Positions 1 to 5,804 of a DNA stretch of 5,804 bases are shown piece by piece. The notes below the pieces were generated by a model. That model saw only the letters and a program-made list of their open reading frames with translations. It did not search any database and was not told the origin of the DNA. Made by a program: the position numbers and the translations under genes. Every line of letters begins with the position of its first letter. Positions within the stretch are counted from its first letter, which is position 1. Origin of the DNA: QHWK01 sp035315685 (lineage in GTDB: Bacteria > Acidobacteriota > Vicinamibacteria > Vicinamibacterales > CAVVIG01); NCBI GenBank assembly GCA_035315685.1, contig DATFXR010000672.1:1-5804 (forward strand), read 5' to 3'.

Positions 1-1
1 G

Positions 2-1963
2 TTCCAGGTGCAGGGCGACGAGGGCTACTATCCCAACATTCCCGGCACCAACCCGCCACTGGTCGCGAACTACGAGGCGCGGATCATCAACACGATGTTC
101 AACGCGGCCTCCCTGTCGCTGCCGGGACAACTGGCGCTGCCGCCACCGGATCTCGCGCTCAACGCCGGCGACAACGTCTACATCACCGGGGCGGACAGCA
201 ACTATCGCGACGTGTGGATGTTCGACTGGAACAGCAACGTCGCCTCGAACGACCGCGGCGCGCCGTTCATCCGCAGTATCCCGCTCTACATCGTCGCCGG
301 CAATCACGATGTGGGCAGCACCGGTGCGACGGCGAATCTGCTGGCCGACAGTGGTGCGACCGTACCCGGCTCGTCCGGGCCCGGTCCCTTCGGCGGCGGC
401 ACCGGCGGCGGGGACGCGCTCGCATACTTCAACAACTACTACTTCCCGTTGAACGGGCCCACCGGCGTGGATATTCAGAACCGGTTCAATGGCGACGCGA
501 GCGCGCCCTCGAACTTCCAGTTCTCGTTCAACGGCGTCGACTTCACTTCCCCGGCCGCCATCGAAGCGCTCCGGGCGAGCACTGCGGTGAATGCCGGCAA
601 CGGCGTGAAGCGGCAGATCGATCACATGAGCAACTACTCGTTCGATTACGGCAACGCGCACTTCGTCTTCCTCGATGCGAACCCGCACGTGTTCGACAAC
701 CTTTTGCCCAGCGGCCCGCCGACCACGGCGACGGCGTTCCGCTTCCCGCCGTATCCGGGCGTGCTGCGGAACTGGCTGATCAACGATCTCGACGCGAGTC
801 GCCAGCTGTGGAAGATCGTCGTGTTCCACCAGCCGATTTTCTCGAGCGGCAACGCGACGATCAGCAACGATCAAATGCGCACCATCGGCATGTTCCTCCA
901 GGATCACGGTGTCAACATGGTCTTCAACGGTCACGAGCACAACTACCAGCGCACCGTGCCGCTGCGCGCGCTCCAGAATGTGACCTCCGCTCCAATTCCC
1001 GGTGTTCCGCAGGTCGAGATCGACAAGGCGTTCGATGGCAGCGTGAAGACCGTGCCGGACGGCGTGCTCTACTTCGTCGAAGGCGCCGGCGGCAACCGCG
1101 ATTTCGACGACGATCTGCCCAATCCGCGCGGCGGCGGCAGTTCGATTGACCAGGAAGACTCGGCGACCGGCACGACGCCGCGGACGATCGGCGGTCAGTC
1201 GTTCACCTTCGCGAACGGCGTCGATTCGTTCCTGGACACCAGCCTGTCGGACGACGCGATGAAGGCGTTTCTGCCCAACGCGGGCAGCGGCGACAAGATC
1301 ACCGCGAAGTTCAAGTCGAAGGTGTTCTCATTCGCGCATGTCGTAGTGGACGACAACCAGCTGACGCTTTACCAGATCTCGGAGCCGCTCGGCACGACGT
1401 CGTCCGCGACGCCGCAGAAGCCGGCGCCGTTCGGCACCGACTTCCGCGGGCGGCCGCTCAATGATCCGATTCCAGACACCGTCTTCGACCCGGTCACACG
1501 AACGGTGGTTTCCGCGCCGTCGACAGGGACGCCCGCGCTGCTCGACAAGGTGACGGTGACCAAGCCCGACATCTCCGGCAAGGCCGACGCGCGACTCGAC
1601 ACGCGGCGCCACGTTGCAGCCGGCGACGCAATCAGCCTCTCGTTCACGTTCCGGAACCGAAGCGGGATCGCCCTCAACGGCACGCAAGCGATCATCACGC
1701 TGCCCGACGGCGTCACCTTCGATTTCGCGACCGGCCACACCGCCACGGTTCAGGGCCACGACGTCGTGGTGACGCTCGGCCGCACGCTCCCCGGTGAACG
1801 GACGGAGATCGAGATCGCGGGACGTGTGTCGCCGTCAGTCGCGCGCGGTTCGAAATTGACGTTCACTGGTGAGCTGAGGTCGAGCACTGCGCTACCGGTC
1901 GGAGCACGCAGCGTGACAGCGAAGGTCGGCCGGCCGGAGGACGACGACGACCAGGGACGATAG
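2..1963 (+). CDS. Metallophosphoesterase (purple acid phosphatase-like) with C-terminal Ig/DUF11-like domain, 5' partial
   Basis: Probable exported calcineurin-like phosphoesterase that hydrolyses phosphate esters at a two-metal centre. The reading frame is open to the window edge, so the true start, any signal peptide and the first metal motif (D-x-H/G type) lie upstream; the GTG at 8 is just the first in-frame start-like codon. Visible family motifs, in order: GDNVY (nt 167-181), GNHD (299-310), YSFDYGNAHFVFLD (about 638-679), VVFHQP (818-835) and GHEHNYQR (929-952). Their order and spacing match the metal-ligand motifs of purple acid phosphatase-like enzymes. A Gly/Ser-rich stretch follows GNHD (about 311-415). 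After the catalytic domain, from about nt 1562, comes a beta-rich segment typical of DUF11/Ig-like surface domains (SFTFRNRSG, ITLPDGVTFD, LPGERTEIEI). The protein ends in an acidic DDDD tail without a visible PEP-CTERM or LPXTG anchor. Substrate is unknown. Family assignment is firm; export is inferred from the Asn/Thr/Gly-rich composition and the Ig-like tail. Confidence 0.9.
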   Translation, partial: FQVQGDEGYYPNIPGTNPPLVANYEARIINTMFNAASLSLPGQLALPPPDLALNAGDNVYITGADSNYRDVWMFDWNSNVASNDRGAPFIRSIPLYIVAGNHDVGSTGATANLLADSGATVPGSSGPGPFGGGTGGGDALAYFNNYYFPLNGPTGVDIQNRFNGDASAPSNFQFSFNGVDFTSPAAIEALRASTAVNAGNGVKRQIDHMSNYSFDYGNAHFVFLDANPHVFDNLLPSGPPTTATAFRFPPYPGVLRNWLINDLDASRQLWKIVVFHQPIFSSGNATISNDQMRTIGMFLQDHGVNMVFNGHEHNYQRTVPLRALQNVTSAPIPGVPQVEIDKAFDGSVKTVPDGVLYFVEGAGGNRDFDDDLPNPRGGGSSIDQEDSATGTTPRTIGGQSFTFANGVDSFLDTSLSDDAMKAFLPNAGSGDKITAKFKSKVFSFAHVVVDDNQLTLYQISEPLGTTSSATPQKPAPFGTDFRGRPLNDPIPDTVFDPVTRTVVSAPSTGTPALLDKVTVTKPDISGKADARLDTRRHVAAGDAISLSFTFRNRSGIALNGTQAIITLPDGVTFDFATGHTATVQGHDVVVTLGRTLPGERTEIEIAGRVSPSVARGSKLTFTGELRSSTALPVGARSVTAKVGRPEDDDDQGR

Positions 1964-1968
1964 GGGCA

Positions 1969-2034
1969 AGCGGCGCGCGCGTGACCTCGGCCGTGAGGCG
2001 TGCCTGAGCGGTCAATGCGCACGCGCGCGCTGCT
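1969..2034. repeat. Inverted repeat spanning a convergent gene junction; possible bidirectional terminator
   Basis: Positions 1973-1983 (GCGCGCGCGTG) and 2020-2030 (CACGCGCGCGC) are perfect inverted copies. Allowing one G-T wobble, pairing extends to 1969-1983 with 2020-2034. The 36-base loop holds a smaller stem, CCTC (1985-1988) with GAGG (1995-1998). The structure lies between the stop of the metallophosphoesterase (1963) and the end of the TIR gene; its right arm falls within the last TIR codons. This is where a shared terminator would sit, but neither side has a T-run. The arms are alternating GC, which pairs by chance more easily in GC-rich DNA, so the function is a guess. Confidence 0.35.
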
Positions 2035-2929
2035 GTTGTTTCATCCACGCGATCAGGTCGCGGTCCTGGAGAGCTGCGTCATAGAGCAGACTCTGTTTCT
2101 GCGACAGCTCGATCGCTCGCGCGTTGAAGAACGCAGCCGCGTCGAGCTCGAGTTCGAAGATCAGAATGCTCGCCAGCCCGTTGAGCGCCGAGACGTCGAG
2201 CGGATCGACGAGCGCTGCTTCGAAGAAGAGCCGCTCGCCTTCGTACAGGATCGGATCGCGGGGCGGTCGTCCCGCCTGAATCGCATCCCAGTGCTCGACC
2301 ATGTAACCGTTCTTCCGGTGATAGCCGCCAAGATTCAGAATCTGCAGCTCGTAGCGCCAGCGCTGCTCGGCCCGCTTCATGTCGGGATCGAGCTGCGCCT
2401 GCGCGCGGGCCGCCGCCGCCAGATCGCGTTCCGTGAGTGGATCCGTGACCAGTTTCTGACGTTCGTCGAGGTCTGCGACAGTGGCCTGCACCTCAGGATT
2501 TGGCGCGGCGACCAGCGGCGGCAGCCGATTCGCGTGCGCGGGCGCGATCTCGACACCGCGCACGACTTGACGCAGACCGTCGCCTGCCTTCCGGAGATCG
2601 ACGAAGACGTCGCTGCCGAGGAACTGCGGCAGCGGCGTGTCGTCGACGACGCATGGCACGATGAATCGATCCAGGTGGAACGCGGTAAGGACCTCGGCGC
2701 ACACCCACCGCGATTGAGCCGCTGCCGCCGACCACACCAGGACGACGGCCCGGCTCTGTCGGATCGCATCGTGCAGCTCGTCGCGCAACAATCCGCCGAC
2801 CTGGATGTCCGAGTAATCGAGCCAGGCGGTGAAGCCTGCATCCTCGAGCGCGGTTTTGACCTGACGGGCCGCGTCCGTGGTGGTCGACGAGTGGCTGACG
2901 AACACCGGTGACTGCGGCGGAGCGGCCAT
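2012..2929 (-). CDS. TIR-domain protein with C-terminal TPR-like region
   Basis: Predicted 305-residue cytoplasmic protein. Residues about 8-115 form a TIR domain: strand A motif VFVSHSS (9-15), helix A, the BB-loop region WLDYSDIQVGG (36-46), strand C VVLVW (62-66), and SRWVCAEV (73-80). In the last motif, Trp75 and Glu79 have the W-x-x-x-E spacing of plant and bacterial TIR NAD-hydrolases, so Glu79 is the likely catalytic residue. A Pro/Ala-rich linker (about 130-180) leads to a helical region. Residues about 228-275 read as a TPR-like helix pair (ERLFFEAALVDPLDVSALNG, then FELELDAAAFFNARAIEL), a likely protein-interaction module. No membrane segment is seen. The ATG at 2929 is chosen because GGAGGT lies 4 bases upstream; an in-frame TTG at 2944 would add five residues but has no good ribosome site. 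The gene follows the DinB-family gene on the same strand after 137 bp, so it may end that operon or have its own promoter. Family knowledge suggests NAD cleavage in defence or signalling; partner and trigger are unknown. Confidence 0.87.
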   Translation of the reverse strand: MAAPPQSPVFVSHSSTTTDAARQVKTALEDAGFTAWLDYSDIQVGGLLRDELHDAIRQSRAVVLVWSAAAAQSRWVCAEVLTAFHLDRFIVPCVVDDTPLPQFLGSDVFVDLRKAGDGLRQVVRGVEIAPAHANRLPPLVAAPNPEVQATVADLDERQKLVTDPLTERDLAAAARAQAQLDPDMKRAEQRWRYELQILNLGGYHRKNGYMVEHWDAIQAGRPPRDPILYEGERLFFEAALVDPLDVSALNGLASILIFELELDAAAFFNARAIELSQKQSLLYDAALQDRDLIAWMKQQQRARAH

Positions 2930-2933
2930 CCTG

Positions 2934-2939
2934 ACCTCC
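2934..2939 (-). promoter_or_regulatory. Strong ribosome binding site of the TIR gene
   Basis: On the minus strand the sequence reads GGAGGTCAGG and then ATG at 2929. GGAGGT is a near-perfect anti-Shine-Dalgarno match with a 4-base spacer. It decides the start against the in-frame TTG at 2944. It also shows that the TIR protein is translated independently of the upstream gene. Confidence 0.75.
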
Positions 2940-3066
2940 GGCAATCACAGCATGACATGTGCGGCGCGGCCCGTCACCACAGCGCGCCAAACGTCACACT
3001 GGCGTAGCCATCGCAGCGGCCAATCCCGGGGCCGACCATCGCGTTCGCTCGGCTGAAGTCCTCGCG

Positions 3067-3558
3067 CTACGTCAGCGATCGTCTCAACTTTTTAATCAAC
3101 TGAATCTGCCCCGCGTGATACACCGCGTGGCAGGTGATGCCGAGCACGATGTCGACCTGCTCAGGGTCGGACAGTGCCGATCGTACGCGTCCGGCGTCGA
3201 TGCCGGCGGCGATTTCGGCGAGCCGTGCCTGTTCCTGCTCGATGATGCCGAGAATCGCCGACCACGACAGCCGCGACGCGTCCGGCAGCGGGAACCAGTC
3301 GTCACCTTCAAGTACGAACGGTGCAGCCTCGACACCAGTCAGCTTCGCGCGCACGTTGCGCACGCAGTAGGCGTGGTGGAGGGCAATCTCCGCGATGTTG
3401 TGACGATCCGGACCCGGTCTCCAGAACGCCATCTCGCTGGTCACGTCGGCCAGCGCCGCCTTCAGATCGGGACCGTGCCACGCACCGGTCCCGTAACCTT
3501 CGTTGATGATTCGTGCCGCGAGTCCCGTACGAGTCGTGCCCTCGAGTGTGGTGCTCAT
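3067..3558 (-). CDS. DinB-family (YfiT/DinB superfamily) putative metal-dependent protein
   Basis: A 163-residue protein with the layout of the DinB superfamily: a four-helix bundle binding one divalent metal through three histidines. Candidate ligands are His61 or His62 (in NIAEIALHHAYCVRN), and His144 and His148 in the family-typical C-terminal motif HAVYHAGQIQLIKKL. Length is usual for the family (about 150-175). Known members include thiol-dependent transferases (bacillithiol, mycothiol) and DNA-damage-inducible proteins of unknown activity, so the reaction cannot be named. The start is ATG 3558, preceded by GGAG with a 6-base spacer. The open frame runs further upstream to 3807, but that part is Arg/His-rich shadow sequence opposite the overlapping gene and is rejected. 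The ATG shares one base with the TGA of the preceding gene (TGATG), a strong sign of translational coupling. Family call is firm; function is open. Confidence 0.88.
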   Translation of the reverse strand: MSTTLEGTTRTGLAARIINEGYGTGAWHGPDLKAALADVTSEMAFWRPGPDRHNIAEIALHHAYCVRNVRAKLTGVEAAPFVLEGDDWFPLPDASRLSWSAILGIIEQEQARLAEIAAGIDAGRVRSALSDPEQVDIVLGITCHAVYHAGQIQLIKKLRRSLT

Positions 3559-3568
3559 CACAATCTCC
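3556..3568 (-). promoter_or_regulatory. Coupled stop/start (TGATG) with internal Shine-Dalgarno
   Basis: The minus strand reads GGAG, six bases, then TGATG. The TGA (3560-3558) ends the lipocalin-like gene and the ATG (3558-3556) starts the DinB-family gene. The ribosome site for the second gene lies inside the last codons of the first, so reinitiation by the terminating ribosome is expected. This sets the DinB start and supports a dicistronic message. Confidence 0.75.
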
Positions 3569-4106
3569 GCGTTGCGAGAAACTCGCCTTCGAGTGTCCAC
3601 GTGGTCTGATTGGGATACATCGCCTCGCCACGCCAGTGAAACGAGTTGCGCGTGATCTCGGTGAACGTCCACCGCGTCTTCGTGCCGTCGGCGCGCGTGC
3701 CGTTCTGCTCGATGTCGCCGCCGTTCCAGTTGCCGATCTGCTCCTCGCGATGGCTGCGGATCGGATTGGTCCAGGCAATGCGCCACGCCTGAGTCGACGG
3801 GTCCCACGACCGCAGCGTCGTGCCGTACATGTTCATGGTTGGATCGGCGGCCGCCGGGCTGCCGTCGCGGCGCGGCATGATCCAGACGTCCTGCACCGCA
3901 CGCCCTTCGAGGACGCGTGCCGCGTGCACCTCACCGGTCAGCCCCTGCGCCGAAATATCGACGCCTCGGTAACGCAGGATAGCCAGGTCCCAGCTGCCGC
4001 AGAGCCAGCCGTACACGTCCGCGGCCTCAGGAATCTCCGGCGCGCGCCCGGCCGCGGCCAGCACGCTCTGAAAGTCAACAATCGGTTCACTCTTCAGTGC
4101 GGTCAC
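3558..4106 (-). CDS. Conserved hypothetical protein, lipocalin/DUF1579-like
   Basis: A 182-residue soluble protein without a signal peptide or membrane segment. I do not recognise it with certainty. After a short helical N-terminus, G-W-L-C-G-S-W (33-39) opens a series of alternating beta strands: GEVHAARVLEGRAVQDVWIM, then YGTTLRSWDPSTQAWRIAW, then a W/N-rich stretch and WTLEGEFLATRRL at the end. The GxW opening, a 'vLeGra' strand and a 'yD...w' strand resemble DUF1579 and related small beta-barrels, often annotated as lipocalin-like, which may bind a small hydrophobic ligand. I prefer the GTG at 4106: GGGAG lies 7 bases upstream, and the ATG at 4178 would overlap the start of the divergent oxidase. 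The gene is first in its transcription unit and is coupled to the DinB-family gene by TGATG, so the two products probably act together. The gene is real; the fold call is tentative. Confidence 0.75.
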   Translation of the reverse strand: MTALKSEPIVDFQSVLAAAGRAPEIPEAADVYGWLCGSWDLAILRYRGVDISAQGLTGEVHAARVLEGRAVQDVWIMPRRDGSPAAADPTMNMYGTTLRSWDPSTQAWRIAWTNPIRSHREEQIGNWNGGDIEQNGTRADGTKTRWTFTEITRNSFHWRGEAMYPNQTTWTLEGEFLATRRL

Positions 4107-4110
4107 GGTC

Positions 4111-4130
4111 TCGCTCCCTTCATGAAGCGA
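4111..4130. promoter_or_regulatory. Palindrome in divergent intergenic region; possible operator
   Basis: The 70 bp between the divergent starts (4106 and 4177) contains a perfect 10 bp palindrome, CTTCATGAAG (4118-4127), flanked by TCGCT (4111-4115) and AGCGA (4126-4130) in inverted orientation but offset by three bases. The site overlaps the ribosome binding site (GGGAG) of the minus-strand gene, so a bound repressor could shut that promoter, or the RNA could fold. No regulator gene is present nearby and no clear -35/-10 pair was found, so operator function is speculative. Confidence 0.3.
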
Positions 4131-4176
4131 GTTGTACGACGCCCCCGACGACCGAAACTTGGAGAAAATTGCGGGC

Positions 4177-5295
4177 ATGTTCTACGACGCAATCGTCCTC
4201 GGCGTCGGCGGGATGGGCAGCGCCGCCGTCTACCATCTCGCGCGACGCGGCGCCCGCGTGCTCGGCATCGAGCAGTTCGGCATTCCGCACGATCGTGGAT
4301 CGTCGCACGGCGTCAGCCGCATCATCCGGCTCGCATACTGGGAGCACCCCGATTACGTGCCGCTTGTCCGGCGCGCCTACGACCTCTGGCGCGATCTCGA
4401 GGGAAGCGTCGGCGAGCCGCTGCTGACCGTCACCGGCACCATCGACGGCGGCCCGCCGGACAGCCGGACGATTCGAGGATCGCTGTCCGCCTGCCGCACC
4501 CACGGCCTCGCACACGAACTGCTCGACGCCGCCGCGCTCAGCAGGCGATTTCCGGGATATCGGCTGCCCGACGATCATGTCGCGGTGTTCCAGCCCGAGG
4601 GGGGCTTCCTGTTCGCCGAGCGCTGTACGCTTGCGCACGCGAACGCGGCGCGCGCGGCCGGGGCCGATGTGCACCTCGACCAACGCGCGACCGGCTGGAC
4701 TGTTGCGGGTGGCGGCGTGCAGGTGACGACGGAACGGGCGAGGTATCACGCAGCGAAGCTCGTCATCACTGCCGGTCCGTGGCTGGCGGCGGTCGTTCCA
4801 GCGCTCGCGCGCCACCTGACGGTCGAACGGCAGGTCGTGTTGTGGACGCGGCCGCTGCGGCCGGAGCTGTTCACGAGCGATCGCTTTCCGGTCTTCTACA
4901 TCGATACGCCGCGCGGCGGTTTCTACGGGTTTCCTCTGGATCCGGCGCGCGGATTCAAGATTGGCAAGTATCACCACCGCCGTCAGCGCACCGATCCCGA
5001 CTCTGTCGATCGAACGTGCTCGCCCGAGGACGAGGCGGCGCTGCGCGACGGCATCGCGCACTACTTTCCGGACGCCAACGGTCCGACGGCGTCGATGTCC
5101 ACATGCCTGTTCACGAACACGCCGGATGAGCACTTCATCATCGACCGCCTGCCGGATCATCCGGAGGTCGTGATTGCCGGCGGATTCTCAGGGCACGGAT
5201 TCAAGTTCTGCAGCGTGGTGGGCGAAATGGCCGCCGATCTGGCGCTCGACCCGGCGTCGAGCCGGCTCAGTCTGTTCGCAATCGACCGGCTTTGA
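4177..5295 (+). CDS. FAD-dependent N-methyl amino acid oxidase (sarcosine oxidase / N-methyl-L-tryptophan oxidase family)
   Basis: A 372-residue cytosolic flavoenzyme of the monomeric sarcosine oxidase (SoxA) / N-methyl-tryptophan oxidase (SolA) family. It would oxidise an N-methyl secondary amine with O2, giving the free amino acid, formaldehyde and H2O2. The N-terminal Rossmann motif is GVGGMG (9-14), with Glu32 for the FAD ribose, followed by GSSHGVSRIIR (41-51), where Arg48 matches the active-site Arg49 of Bacillus sarcosine oxidase. Lys261 in GFKIGKYHH matches the oxygen-activating lysine (Lys265). Cys310 in TCLFTNTPDEHFIID matches the cysteine that binds FAD covalently (Cys315). SGHGFKF (338-344) supplies His340 and Lys343; the Cys-to-His spacing of 30 equals that of the Bacillus enzyme. 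All key residues are intact. Length is typical. ATG 4177 is preferred over an upstream in-frame TTG (4132) because the Rossmann strand begins right after it; GGAG at 4161 sits rather far upstream. The gene is divergent from the lipocalin-like/DinB unit. Exact substrate cannot be told. Confidence 0.92.
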   Translation: MFYDAIVLGVGGMGSAAVYHLARRGARVLGIEQFGIPHDRGSSHGVSRIIRLAYWEHPDYVPLVRRAYDLWRDLEGSVGEPLLTVTGTIDGGPPDSRTIRGSLSACRTHGLAHELLDAAALSRRFPGYRLPDDHVAVFQPEGGFLFAERCTLAHANAARAAGADVHLDQRATGWTVAGGGVQVTTERARYHAAKLVITAGPWLAAVVPALARHLTVERQVVLWTRPLRPELFTSDRFPVFYIDTPRGGFYGFPLDPARGFKIGKYHHRRQRTDPDSVDRTCSPEDEAALRDGIAHYFPDANGPTASMSTCLFTNTPDEHFIIDRLPDHPEVVIAGGFSGHGFKFCSVVGEMAADLALDPASSRLSLFAIDRL

Positions 5296-5804
5296 TTTGC
5301 GTGCGGTGCATCGTGCGCCGCGTCGACGGGTCGAACGCGTCACGCCGATGCATCGTGCAGCGGTTGTCCCAGACCACGAGGTCCCCGGCGCGCCACTGGT
5401 GGCGCCAGGCGAGCGACTCACGCGTCGCCAGACTCCAGATCTCGTCGAGCAGCGCCTCGGACTCGTCGAGCGACAAGCCGTCGATGTAGGCGTTGCGTCG
5501 CCGGCCGAGGTACAACGCCGGGCGGCCGGTCTCAGGATGTGCATAGACGAGCGGATGAAGCGTTCCGGGAGAGGTGCGTGGATCGCCGGTGAGCGTCACG
5601 CCCTGACGCACGTAGCCGCCGCTGTTGTAGGTGCCGTCATGCTTCACGCGAAGTCGTTCGAGGCGCCGCTGCAGATCCGGCGGCAGCTCGCTGAACGCGG
5701 CATACATCGAACAGAAGCTGGTATCGCCGCCACGCGGCGGGACTTCGAGCGCGTACAGCGCGCTGGCCTTTGGCGGATCGGGCAGGTACGACATGTCCGT
5801 GTGC
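5267..5804 (-). CDS. TauD/TfdA-family Fe(II)/2-oxoglutarate-dependent dioxygenase, N-terminus outside window
   Basis: C-terminal two thirds of a mononuclear iron dioxygenase that couples 2-oxoglutarate decarboxylation to hydroxylation of a small substrate (taurine, 2,4-D or related acids in known members). The frame is open to the window edge. His and Asp of the iron-binding HxD motif are encoded at 5803-5795 (H-T-D), just upstream of an internal ATG (5794) that must not be taken as the start, since that would remove two iron ligands. The distal ligand is His in WDNRCTMHRRDAF (codon 5350-5348). Arginines 11 and 15 residues later (RRTMHR) match the spacing of the 2-oxoglutarate/substrate-binding arginines in E. 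coli TauD (H255, R266, R270). PPRGGDTSF after the HxD motif is also typical. About 95-100 residues should be missing. The gene is convergent with the amine oxidase and overlaps its end by 29 bp. Substrate cannot be assigned; taurine is only one option. Confidence 0.9.
   Translation of the reverse strand, partial: HTDMSYLPDPPKASALYALEVPPRGGDTSFCSMYAAFSELPPDLQRRLERLRVKHDGTYNSGGYVRQGVTLTGDPRTSPGTLHPLVYAHPETGRPALYLGRRRNAYIDGLSLDESEALLDEIWSLATRESLAWRHQWRAGDLVVWDNRCTMHRRDAFDPSTRRTMHRTQIKAGRLRTD

Noticed and set aside
391..412. GGC-repeat-like stretch
   Set aside because: It encodes a Gly-rich loop in the metallophosphoesterase in frame; no regular tandem unit that would make it a separate repeat element.
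2000..2911. 303-codon open frame on the plus strand, fully antisense to the TIR gene
   Set aside because: High-GC DNA with G/C-rich third codon positions leaves long open antisense frames. The translation is Arg/Gln/Glu-rich without domain pattern, and the TIR frame has clear family motifs and a strong ribosome site.
3017..3034. Small hairpin CGGCC / GGCCG downstream of the DinB-family stop
   Set aside because: Only five pairs, no T-run, and such stems are frequent by chance in GC-rich DNA; not enough to call a terminator between the DinB and TIR genes.
3559..3807. N-terminal extension of the DinB-family frame
   Set aside because: It would overlap the lipocalin-like gene by about 250 bp, is low-complexity Arg/His-rich, and the ATG at 3558 has its own GGAG and gives the normal family length.
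4132..4176. Upstream TTG start for the amine oxidase, and a possible -35 (TTGTAC, 4132) with a -10-like element near 4154
   Set aside because: The added 15 residues precede the FAD-binding strand, which normally starts at the N-terminus; the -10-like match is only 3 of 6 bases, so no promoter is called.
3513..5129. 538-codon open frame on the plus strand crossing three genes and the divergent gap
   Set aside because: Very Arg/Ala-rich translation, no motifs, antisense to two supported genes and out of frame with the amine oxidase; a GC shadow.
4120..5160. 346-codon open frame antisense to the amine oxidase
   Set aside because: Arg/Val-rich shadow of a gene whose cofactor and active-site residues are all intact.

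Overview
This 5.8 kb window is GC-rich, densely coding bacterial chromosome-like DNA. It holds six protein-coding genes and no RNA gene, insertion sequence, CRISPR array or phage gene that I can recognise. GC content, strong G/C preference at third codon positions, GTG/TTG near starts and GGAG-type ribosome binding sites fit a free-living, high-GC soil or sediment bacterium. The mix of a secreted metallophosphatase with an Ig-like tail, a DinB-family enzyme and a solo TIR-TPR protein would suit an Acidobacteriota-like genome. That placement is a guess from gene style; no phylogenetic marker is present.

Layout from left to right. Positions 2-1963 (+) are the 3' part of an exported metallophosphoesterase (purple acid phosphatase-like) with a C-terminal Ig/DUF11-like domain. 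It converges, across a 48 bp gap with an inverted repeat, on a minus-strand block of three genes. In transcription order these are a small lipocalin/DUF1579-like protein of unknown function (4106-3558), a DinB-superfamily four-helix protein (3558-3067; TGATG stop/start overlap with the previous gene) and, after 137 bp, a TIR-domain protein with a C-terminal TPR-like region (2929-2012). Divergent from this block, across 70 bp containing a 10 bp palindrome, is a FAD-dependent monomeric sarcosine / N-methyl-tryptophan oxidase family gene (4177-5295, +). It converges on, and overlaps by 29 bp, the 3' end of a TauD/TfdA-family Fe(II)/2-oxoglutarate dioxygenase (5804-5267, -), whose N-terminus lies outside the window.

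How the genes may work together. The unknown protein and DinB are almost certainly co-translated and may act in one pathway. The amine oxidase and the dioxygenase are both small-molecule oxidases but are convergently transcribed, so co-regulation is not implied. The TIR-TPR protein keeps the glutamate expected of TIR NAD-hydrolases and has its own strong ribosome binding site. It is the most plausible candidate here for a poorly described (possibly immune or signalling) function, but no partner gene of a known TIR defence system is visible in the window.
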